Positions 57,940 to 64,000 of a stretch of 64,000 bases of DNA are shown piece by piece. The stretch's first letter is position 1. Each line of letters opens with the position of its first letter. Below the pieces are notes generated by a model that made no database searches, was not told the DNA's origin, and was given only the letters and a program-made list of their open reading frames with translations. Position numbers and translations under genes: made by a program. The DNA comes from Thermococcus sp. 21S7 (GTDB taxonomy: Archaea > Methanobacteriota_B > Thermococci > Thermococcales > Thermococcaceae), in contig NZ_SNUT01000008.1 in assembly GCF_012027615.1 (NCBI RefSeq), positions 1 through 64,000 of the forward strand. The letters are read 5' to 3'.

Positions 57940-58142
57940 TTAGCTTGACTCTGGCAGCCTGACCTCCTCCCCGCTGTGGGGGTTTAACCCCTTGTCGTGC
58001 GGTTTGGTTTGCGGGCCTTTCCTACTCCCGTCACCGGTTTCGGTTCAGCCCGCGGGCCCGGTCTCGGGCCCATCACCCCAACGGGCAAAGCCCGCTCGGG
58101 GTTTCTTTTAAAGGCCGTTCTTGGAGTTTTAGCCATCCCACC
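57940..58142 (-). pseudogene. tnpB: 3' relic of an IS200/IS605-family tnpB gene with its right-end RNA scaffold
   Basis: The minus strand has two overlapping frames that together read like an archaeal TnpB C-terminus. The first (58142 to about 58036) contains RNPERALPVGVMGPRPG. After a frameshift near 58034-58046 the second gives [17 protein letters not shown], then [14 protein letters not shown] before the TAA at 57940-57942. The same DNA (hairpin GGGTTAAACCC and GGGGAGGAGGTCAG) has the look of an IS605 right end that encodes the guide-RNA scaffold. I recall this tail from Thermococcales TnpB proteins; it is not a search result. The rest of the gene is absent. Confidence 0.6.
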
Positions 58143-58398
58143 AAACGGTCATTGAAAGGACGCCTTACGGCGTCTTCCCCCGCCGGTGGGAGGATGCGTG
58201 AACCCTATGAGAGGGGTTGTTTTTCCGTGGCCTCTCCGAGGCCTTATCAAAAGGCAACAACATTTAAGGGTTTCGGTTGTCCGGGACTTCTTGGACAGTT
58301 CACTGCATCTCGCCCTGAAGGTGCAGCCCTCAAAGAAAAAATGTACCTCACATCAGGGGAATGCCTTTAAAAGTGGCCCGGGGAAGGAAAGGGGGGGC
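58143..58398. other. Hairpin-rich segment without a gene
   Basis: About 250 bp. Visible hairpins on the plus strand: GACGCC-TTAC-GGCGTC (58159-58174), AACCC/GGGTT (58201-58205 with 58214-58218) followed by TTTTT, GGCCTC-TCC-GAGGCC (58229-58243). CCCACC near 58138-58142 can pair with GGTGGG near 58184-58189. A TATA-like TTCTTTTAAAG at 58103-58112 would fit a plus-strand start near 58137. It may be a small RNA or the right end of a second IS605-type element (frame with SSPAGGRMREP). A 72-codon frame here is not convincing. Confidence 0.45.
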
Positions 58399-58554
58399 TT
58401 ACTTCCTCCTCAGTTTCTCGTAGAGCCACTCGCCGAGATGCACGGAGGTCTTTCTGGGCCAGACGACGTCGAGGGAGTAGCATCTAACGAGGGCGAAGCC
58501 AGAGTTTATCCTCACGAGCCCCTTCAAAATGTTCCTCACCGAGACCTTCACCAT
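58399..58554 (-). CDS. Small basic protein, 51 aa
   Basis: A 51-codon frame, MVKVSVRNILKGLVRINSGF followed by VRCYSLDVVWPRKTSVHLGE and a basic end. A strong ribosome binding site GAGGTGGT lies a few bases before the ATG at 58554, and a TATTTTATG sequence farther upstream could be the promoter. The protein is basic with two to three short strands and helices. I do not recognise a family. The clear translation signal and free space on both sides make coding likely. Confidence 0.6.
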   Translation of the reverse strand: MVKVSVRNILKGLVRINSGFALVRCYSLDVVWPRKTSVHLGEWLYEKLRRK

Positions 58555-58645
58555 GTTACCACCTCTGTTCGTTCATAAAATATGAAGCGTATCTCACTTA
58601 TAAGATTTTCGTGAGGTTTAAATAGGCGGGAGGGTACCCCCATCC

Positions 58646-59065
58646 ATGCTGAGGGAGGTAATTCGCTGCAGGGGTCACGAGAACGTCAGGGCAACGCACA
58701 AATCGACGCTGGAGTTCACAAAGGAAGACTATCTAACGCCGCGTGGAGACTGTATCCTCTGCATCGAGGCCGATAAGGGCATAAACGACCTTAGCGATGA
58801 ATTTAAATCTGCTCTGAGGGCCGGAAAACGGCTCCTTATTAGGATAAAGGTTGGGAATCTGGTGGATGATGTTCTCGCCGAGGGCAGTCCTGGGCTGATA
58901 CTCGACCATGATTTTTCGATGGTGGTTCGAAAGAGCGACTACATCGACGCCAGAACCCTCGCAGTAAGGGCAAACAAAGCCGCGAGGGATATAGACAGAA
59001 AAATAGTGGAGCTCCTGAAGAGCCCCGAAACCACGGCTGAGATTGAGCTGGTGATTATAGGTTAG
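58646..59065 (+). CDS. DUF371 family protein
   Basis: A 139-residue DUF371 protein: MLREVIRCRGHENVRATHKSTLEFTKE at the start, ILCIEADKGINDLSDEFK, and VRKSDYIDARTLAVRANKAA near the end. It is restricted mostly to archaea, of unknown function, perhaps RNA-related. A GTTTAAATAG box at about 58616-58625 lies 25 bp before the ATG, so the mRNA is probably leaderless. The 3' end overlaps the DUF835 gene by 4 bp. Confidence 0.87.
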   Translation: MLREVIRCRGHENVRATHKSTLEFTKEDYLTPRGDCILCIEADKGINDLSDEFKSALRAGKRLLIRIKVGNLVDDVLAEGSPGLILDHDFSMVVRKSDYIDARTLAVRANKAARDIDRKIVELLKSPETTAEIELVIIG

Positions 59066-60000
59066 CCACTGTTTGTGGATTCCTCCTGGACATCCTCGGT
59101 AGTTGTGGTTTTGGAAATTCCCGCTGTTTTGTGTCGCAGTTCCTCCCTTGCGATGGCCCCAAACAACGCTGCATCCCCCATTGTCTGGGCGATTTTTTTC
59201 CACTCCAGCGGGGGAAGTTCTTTTCTCAGGATCGCCATTTGGCTCTCGTCGAAGATTTTCTCGTCGATAACAACTATGAGTGTCGAATTTGTGAGGATCA
59301 TGTAATCCTTCATTATGGTTAGGAATTTTACCACACTTTTGAACTCATTGTAGAGTATTAGGTGATCAACTCCGCAGAGAATTATTAGGGAGCCCTCGCC
59401 GTGCCTTGATACGAAGTGCATTATCTCATCTTGCAGAACGTGGAGCTTTGATGGGTTGATGCTGTTCGGCGCGTTTATTCTGGTAATCCAGATAACGTCA
59501 TCAAACTGACACCACTTCACGTCCGGCTTTCTCCCGACGTAAAGGGTTGATGTGGCAAACTTGCAGACCTGGCGAAGTCCGGACATGTGTTCCGGGGGTA
59601 CAGTGAAAGCTCCGGATGGAAGAACTGGGTTTGTCTGCTTTTTGTCTGGAAGTGGGGGAGATTTTCTGAGTTCTTTTGGCGTTCCCCGCCCGAACTCCCC
59701 AGTTGTGGCTCTGTATAGGAGGTCTAAATACAAAAAAACCGCCATTATTATTACCGTGTAGGAGCCTGTGAAGAAAGTGGCCATAATCCACCACACATTC
59801 GCTCCGGTTGTTGATTGGAAACTCGTCCCTAGGCTTCCGATGATTGCCAATATTGCCGAGACGAAGACTGTGAGCGCGAGTTTTCTTGCTAGAGGGGTTT
59901 CAAGCTTTTTAAGGTACCCGTAGGATTTGTACGCGGTTATCAGCGAAATCACCAGGATTATCAACCCTGCGATTAGGCCACCAAGGTTGTGAATCCCCAA
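59062..60000 (-). CDS. Membrane protein with C-terminal DUF835 domain
   Basis: A 312-residue protein: three membrane segments in the first 95 residues, a Pro-rich linker, then a DUF835 domain (about 135-270) with SGLRQVCKFATSTLYVGRKPD and GEGSLIILCGVDHLILYNEFKSVVKFL. DUF835 looks like a RecA-fold relative without a P-loop and often stands near KaiC-like or signalling genes; such a KaiC-like gene is at 32494 but not adjacent. It probably takes part in membrane signalling. Convergent overlap with DUF371. Confidence 0.8.
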   Translation of the reverse strand: MGIHNLGGLIAGLIILVISLITAYKSYGYLKKLETPLARKLALTVFVSAILAIIGSLGTSFQSTTGANVWWIMATFFTGSYTVIIMAVFLYLDLLYRATTGEFGRGTPKELRKSPPLPDKKQTNPVLPSGAFTVPPEHMSGLRQVCKFATSTLYVGRKPDVKWCQFDDVIWITRINAPNSINPSKLHVLQDEIMHFVSRHGEGSLIILCGVDHLILYNEFKSVVKFLTIMKDYMILTNSTLIVVIDEKIFDESQMAILRKELPPLEWKKIAQTMGDAALFGAIAREELRHKTAGISKTTTTEDVQEESTNSG

Positions 60001-60038
60001 CGTGCCCGCCCCTCTTAAAATACATGTTATGATTGTAC

Positions 60039-60968
60039 TTAAACATTGCTGGACTTTTGGGAACTTCCCAGCTTAATGGTTCCCACCGCTAAGCCAACGT
60101 GTCTATCCGCCCCGCCGTAGTAGAGGTAGTATCTGCCCCCGTGCTCCACCATTGCCTCGGCGAAAACCACGTTGTCAACCCAGCCGTACCTCTCCCAGTC
60201 GAAGGTCGGCCTGAGGATAGGCTCCTCTGTTCTCCAGATGAGCTTTCTCGGGTCTTCCCTGCCAAAGAGGGCCGCGTGTGTGTAGTAAACGAGCTTTCCG
60301 TCCTCGTAGAAGGCTTCGCTGTGTATCAGGAGTATTCCCTCCTCCGTGAGGATGGGTGCGGGCCCGGGCTCAGCGAGATGTCCCCTCGGCCTCAGGACGG
60401 GTTCCTTTTCGTACTCCCAGTGGAGGAGGTCCCTTGAATATGCCAGCCAGATATTGGAATCTCCGAAGTACATGATGTAGTGCCCCCCGAACGGCCCGGA
60501 CTTCATTTTTTCGGGCAGGATGGCCCCGCTCTTGGTCCAGTTGGGCTTTCCGTTCTTGAGGAACGGAAACTCCTCAAAAACCACCCCGTGCTTCCTCCAG
60601 TTCAGCAGATTCTTCGAGGTGGCGATGCAGAGCCGCGCCGTCCTTCCATCGTAGCCGGTGTAGGTCATGTAGTAGGTCTTTCCGATTCTCACGATACGGG
60701 GGTCTTCAACGCCGAGGCTCTCCCACCCGTATTCCGGCTCCATAACAGGTTCTGGGTGTTTGATGAAGCGAATTCCATCTTCGCTCAGCGCCAGCCCGAT
60801 TCTTCCGGTTATCTCCTCTTCCTTTGCCTCCGCCCGGTAGAGCATGACTGTTTTTCCTCTCCTTTTGACCACCGCGGGATTGTAGACGTTCTTTGAGTCG
60901 AATCCTCCGTCGGAAGGGGAGAGCACGGGGTTTGGTAGTTTTTCAAACCTGAACTCATAGGGGTTCAA
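60039..60968 (-). CDS. GH130-type glycoside phosphorylase/hydrolase
   Basis: A 309-residue five-bladed beta-propeller enzyme of family GH130: NVYNPAVVKRRGKTVMLYRAEA, EDPRIVRIGKTYYMTYTGYDG with the conserved catalytic Asp region, and later blades ending LYYGGADRHVGLAVG. GH130 members phosphorolyse or hydrolyse beta-mannosides. I chose the TTG at 60968 because GGAGGAG lies six bases before it; an ATG at 60983 has a poorer site. It overlaps the debranching-type gene upstream by 14 bp, so they form one operon. Confidence 0.83.
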   Translation of the reverse strand: MNPYEFRFEKLPNPVLSPSDGGFDSKNVYNPAVVKRRGKTVMLYRAEAKEEEITGRIGLALSEDGIRFIKHPEPVMEPEYGWESLGVEDPRIVRIGKTYYMTYTGYDGRTARLCIATSKNLLNWRKHGVVFEEFPFLKNGKPNWTKSGAILPEKMKSGPFGGHYIMYFGDSNIWLAYSRDLLHWEYEKEPVLRPRGHLAEPGPAPILTEEGILLIHSEAFYEDGKLVYYTHAALFGREDPRKLIWRTEEPILRPTFDWERYGWVDNVVFAEAMVEHGGRYYLYYGGADRHVGLAVGTIKLGSSQKSSNV

Positions 60969-62820
60969 CGCTGACTCCTCCATTGGCCCTTATCGAATAC
61001 CTCCTGCCCCCGAACCTCACTTCGCGCACGAGGAGATTCACACCCTCCACCGGCCGGATGGTGAGCTCATCCCCTGCCTCCATTCCCAGCGCGGCGGTGA
61101 TGAAGGCGAAAACGCTCGCCGCACTCCATGCCTGCGGGGAGTTGGCCCTCGGAACGGGAACGAGCTCGTTCAGGCCGCTGTACAGCTCCGGAAGCTCCCT
61201 CGCTGGCAGAAGCTTTGCGGCGTCGAAGGTGGCGTCCATAAGCGTCTTTGCCATGTCCGTTCTTCCAGCCCTCGCCAAGCCGAGTGCTATCAGCGCGTTG
61301 TCGTGCGGCCATACGCTTCCGCGGTGGTAGCTGAACGGGTTGTAGGCTTTCTCTCTGGCACTCAGGGTTCTTATCCCGTACCGGGAGAGCATGTCCGGCT
61401 GGAAAAGCCTCTCCGCAAGCTCCTCCCCGTGCTCGGCTATCCCCGTCAGGAGCAGGTGCCCCATGTTCGAGGAGACAACCCTAAGTGGCCTCCCCTCCCC
61501 GTCCAGCGCGAGGGCGTAGTAGGAGCCGATCCAGAAGTCGCGGTTGAACCTTTTCCTGAGCCGCTCTGCCTTCGTGAGGAGGGTCTTTTCATCGAGGTCT
61601 GTCAGGTCAAGCTCTCCCGCAAGCTTAAGCGCCCAGTAAGCGTAGCCCTGCACCTCGACGAGCGCTATCGGCGGCTTTGGAAGTTTTCCCTCTTCATCAA
61701 CTATCGCGTCCCTTGAATCCTTCCACCCCTTGTTGCCGAGTATCCCTGGAACGTAGGTTATGTAGCCGCCATCATCGAGCTTTCCGAGTATCCACTCGAC
61801 GGCAGCCGTCAGGTTAGGCTTCAGTTCCTCAATCAGCCCTCTGTCCTTGGTCCAGCGCAGGTACTCGCCCGCCAGCGCCACGTAGAGTGGGGTGGCATCG
61901 ACCGTGCCGTAGTACGGCGCGAAGGGAACCCTCCCCGACTGCGCAAGCTCCCCGAGGCGGAACTCGTGGGGTATCTTTCCCGGCTCCTCCTCGTTCTTCG
62001 GGTTGGTTCTCTTCCCCTGGAGCCGCCCAAAGAGCCTCAGCGTGCCCGCTGTGTACTCCGGGTAGTACGGCAGGAGAAAGAGTGAGGTTATTATCGCGTC
62101 CCTTCCGAAGGGACAGGCAAAGTACGGGATTCCGGCGAGGGGAACCGGGCCGAAGCGCGTGAAGAGCGTCAGGGCGTTGATGTTCTCCACGGCCCTTTCA
62201 AATATCCCGTCGATGCTGGATGAGCCGGTGAAGGCAACGTTTTTTATCGTTTTCCTTTTCTCCGCGAGTATCTCCGAGACCCTGCCCTCGATTTTTGGAA
62301 TGAAGCGGACGTAGAGGACTGCCTTTCCAAGGGGAGGTATCGCGAGCTCCGCCCTTAGGACGCTTCCCTCCCTTTCCATGTTGGTCTCAAGGAAGAGAAC
62401 CCTCCTTCCCTCGGGGCCCTCCTTTACATACCTCCCCCCGGCCGGGGCTATCGCCTCCCCGCTTTTCAGCCCCATGAATCCCCTGACCTGGAATATGTCT
62501 TCAAGGGGCGCTTCGTAGGAGTACCTGACCCGGACCTTGAGCGGTTCGCCGGACGTGTTGTAGAAGGCGAATCTTTCCTCGTAAACCCCATCCAGCGTTC
62601 TCAGCCTCACCAGAATTGCCCGTCCGTCGAGGGAAAAGTGCGAAACTGCCCTGGTGAAGGTTGAGGATGTTCCAAGGAACTCCGGGTCTGGAGAGACCTC
62701 AAGCCTTGCCCTCCGGACGAACCTGGTGTCGAGAAAATAAAAACCGTCGTAATGGGCGGGCATGTCCCCTCTCTCATCGCCCAGCACGAAGGCACCGTTG
62801 CCGGCTAGGATGGTTCTCAT
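60955..62820 (-). CDS. Glycogen-debranching-type glucosidase (GDE_N_bis plus alpha/alpha-barrel)
   Basis: A 621-residue protein. An N-terminal beta domain of the GDE_N_bis type (about 1-200: GNGAFVLGDERGDMPAHYDGFYFLDTRFVRR) is followed by an (alpha/alpha)6-barrel with PFGRDAIITSLFL near 248, YGTVDATPLYVALAGEYLRW near 312 (catalytic acid region) and PFSYHRGSVWPHDNALIALGL near 505. It is an amylo-alpha-1,6-glucosidase-like enzyme; relatives act on varied alpha- or beta-linked sugars. In this operon it may release sugars for the GH130 enzyme. The ATG at 62820 is 3 bp after the stop of the upstream gene. Confidence 0.85.
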   Translation of the reverse strand: MRTILAGNGAFVLGDERGDMPAHYDGFYFLDTRFVRRARLEVSPDPEFLGTSSTFTRAVSHFSLDGRAILVRLRTLDGVYEERFAFYNTSGEPLKVRVRYSYEAPLEDIFQVRGFMGLKSGEAIAPAGGRYVKEGPEGRRVLFLETNMEREGSVLRAELAIPPLGKAVLYVRFIPKIEGRVSEILAEKRKTIKNVAFTGSSSIDGIFERAVENINALTLFTRFGPVPLAGIPYFACPFGRDAIITSLFLLPYYPEYTAGTLRLFGRLQGKRTNPKNEEEPGKIPHEFRLGELAQSGRVPFAPYYGTVDATPLYVALAGEYLRWTKDRGLIEELKPNLTAAVEWILGKLDDGGYITYVPGILGNKGWKDSRDAIVDEEGKLPKPPIALVEVQGYAYWALKLAGELDLTDLDEKTLLTKAERLRKRFNRDFWIGSYYALALDGEGRPLRVVSSNMGHLLLTGIAEHGEELAERLFQPDMLSRYGIRTLSAREKAYNPFSYHRGSVWPHDNALIALGLARAGRTDMAKTLMDATFDAAKLLPARELPELYSGLNELVPVPRANSPQAWSAASVFAFITAALGMEAGDELTIRPVEGVNLLVREVRFGGRRYSIRANGGVSVEPL

Positions 62821-62823
62821 GGG

Positions 62824-64000
62824 CTATCCCTCAAGGAAGGACTTTACTTCCCTTGGGTCTTCAAGGTTGATTGCCTTTACCCTCCAGAGTCTCGCGGTAA
62901 AGCGGAGCTCCTCGGTGTAGTCGCCGGGAACAAGTGAGAGGTGGTTGGCTCCCATGGCGGAGATAAAGCCATCCTTGTCGAGCGGGTTCTTTATGGCCGT
63001 GTGCGGCCACTGCCGGCCCCATTTGAGCTTTGATTCCAGCCCCTCCGTTATCTCGACCCCCTCCGCGAGGAAGTAGAGGAGGTAGTACTCTCCCCCGCGC
63101 CGTATGAGCCTCGCCACGGTGAACTTCGCCGGTGGGGTTCTGTAAGTGAGCGCCCCGCCGCTCGCTCCCTGGCACTGTCCCTGAACTGTGGTGGCTCTGA
63201 GGTTCTCCTCCGGGTTCTCGCTCAGCCTGGCGTAGTAGAGCGAAGCCGCGCCGCAGTTGGCTATCATGACGACCTCGTCGTCCACGTACTTTATGTCCCC
63301 GAAGAGCGGGGGGTTCCCGCTCAGATAGAAGAGGAGCGCCGAGCTTATCGTGCCCTTGACGTCGCCCTCGCAGGTGGCCGGGATTACCTCCTTCTCGCCT
63401 TCGGCGTCTAGGTTGAACGGGAACAGCGCAGGAATCAGGCAGGCCGTAACGCCGTAGACCTCGCTCAGCTCTGGCTGGCACTTTATCGAGACGGCCGAAA
63501 CGCCTCCCTGTTCGCTCCAGCTCTCCTTTGCGGCGAGATAGAGCGCTATCTGCCTCCTCAGTGCCTCTGGTGTCAGCATGATGTCGTCAAACTTGACTTC
63601 CGTTTTCTCTGTCAGCCAGTCGTAGAACTCCTCCACACGAATCCTCAGCTTCTCGTCCGAGAGGAGCTTCTCCGCCTTCCTCACCAGAACATACTGGTCG
63701 AGCATTATGAAGTCGCCGACGATTCTCTTAAGCCTCGGCAGGTCGTCCATTAGGTGCTCCATCCCGAGGGTGTAGGGCGCGCCCCAGAGGAGGAGGGACT
63801 TCTTGGAGAGCTTTGAGACAGCCTCAGCGGCTCTGACCCAGGCCTTTACCTTTTTAACGTCCCCTTTGAGGCGGACGTGGTTCAGTGCGTACTCGTTCAC
63901 AGCACTCTCCCAGAGTGAGGCCCCGACAGACGTGATGCACGTGGTTCCGGCCCACGCGGGGTCATCGTCGGCGTAGAGGAGTATCGGCCTCTCGGTTCCC
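62824..64000 (-). CDS. L-fucose/L-arabinose isomerase-like protein, 5' end beyond the window
   Basis: The frame runs to the right edge of the window and its start lies beyond it. The visible 392 codons begin TERPILLYADDDPAWAGTTC, then contain MNEYALN-like VNEYALNHV, a domain with CQPELSEVYGVTACLIPALFP near the middle, GDVKGTISSALLFYLSG, and a C-terminal KNPLDKDGFISAMGANHLSLVPGDY. This matches the fold of fucose/arabinose isomerase-like proteins. A GTG at 63900 is not the true start because the homologous sequence continues upstream. It heads the carbohydrate operon in this window; the substrate is unknown. Confidence 0.75.
   Translation of the reverse strand, partial: GTERPILLYADDDPAWAGTTCITSVGASLWESAVNEYALNHVRLKGDVKKVKAWVRAAEAVSKLSKKSLLLWGAPYTLGMEHLMDDLPRLKRIVGDFIMLDQYVLVRKAEKLLSDEKLRIRVEEFYDWLTEKTEVKFDDIMLTPEALRRQIALYLAAKESWSEQGGVSAVSIKCQPELSEVYGVTACLIPALFPFNLDAEGEKEVIPATCEGDVKGTISSALLFYLSGNPPLFGDIKYVDDEVVMIANCGAASLYYARLSENPEENLRATTVQGQCQGASGGALTYRTPPAKFTVARLIRRGGEYYLLYFLAEGVEITEGLESKLKWGRQWPHTAIKNPLDKDGFISAMGANHLSLVPGDYTEELRFTARLWRVKAINLEDPREVKSFLEG

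Noticed and set aside
57950-58085. S17e leader read as a riboswitch (fluoride-like start GGTGATGG)
   Set aside because: The fold does not match the fluoride consensus beyond the first bases, and a TnpB C-terminus explains the sequence better.

Overview
The window looks like chromosomal DNA of a hyperthermophilic euryarchaeon of the order Thermococcales, most likely a moderately GC-rich Thermococcus. The evidence is archaeal gene content (Alba, prefoldin alpha, S17e, archaeosine tRNA-guanine transglycosylase, Trm5, Nob1, sn-glycerol-1-phosphate dehydrogenase, AMP phosphorylase), archaeal TATA boxes, GGAGGTG-type ribosome binding sites, an intron-containing elongator tRNA-Met, and an intein in an Lhr-type helicase. 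Species cannot be fixed from the sequence alone. Genes are dense, and at least nine convergent pairs overlap at their 3' ends.

Layout. 1-2500: two archaeal P-loop ATPases, each preceded by the same palindrome. 2500-6000: an Lhr-family helicase and a VapBC-type toxin-antitoxin pair. 6000-14750: an MFS exporter, an M23 peptidase, an Fe-alcohol dehydrogenase, MtnA, a THEP1 NTPase, a CBS/zinc protein, a membrane-anchored HTH regulator, Alba and PurB. 14750-16900: a clearly AT-rich island with a probable PD-(D/E)XK nuclease and a small overlapping partner gene. 16900-22300: a UPF0251 regulator, QueD, a frameshifted ChrB-like gene facing a gene altered by a 17-bp tandem duplication, a PPC/DUF296 protein, a membrane protein plus XRE regulator, and other membrane proteins.

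22400-28250 is a metal-cofactor region: three NifX-like proteins, two Mrp-type ATPases with inserted ferredoxin domains, a CGGC protein and a degenerate M23-like protein. Three promoters in it share an upstream element and a DtxR-like iron-box motif, which suggests one metal-responsive regulon. 28250-41600: secreted proteins, prefoldin, a sugar epimerase, a KaiC-like ATPase, a second Lhr-family helicase carrying an intein, a glycosyltransferase, a phosphate transporter and archaeosine TGT. 41600-50800: tRNA-Val, Trm5, AMP phosphorylase, MinD-like ATPase, the stomatin/NfeD protease pair, an AlkA-like glycosylase followed by coiled-coil proteins, a probable C/D box sRNA, and Nob1.

50800-57050: the 5-oxoprolinase operon pxpABC, UPF0179, egsA for archaeal lipid backbone synthesis, and a DUF63/IMPase/rhomboid operon. 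57050-58600 holds few genes: an inverted-repeat element beside the intron-containing tRNA-Met, S17e, what reads as the 3' relic of an IS200/IS605 tnpB gene directly upstream of S17e, a hairpin-rich segment, and a 51-codon small gene. 58600-64000: DUF371, DUF835, and a carbohydrate operon (sugar-isomerase-like protein running off the window, glycogen-debranching-type hydrolase, GH130 enzyme).
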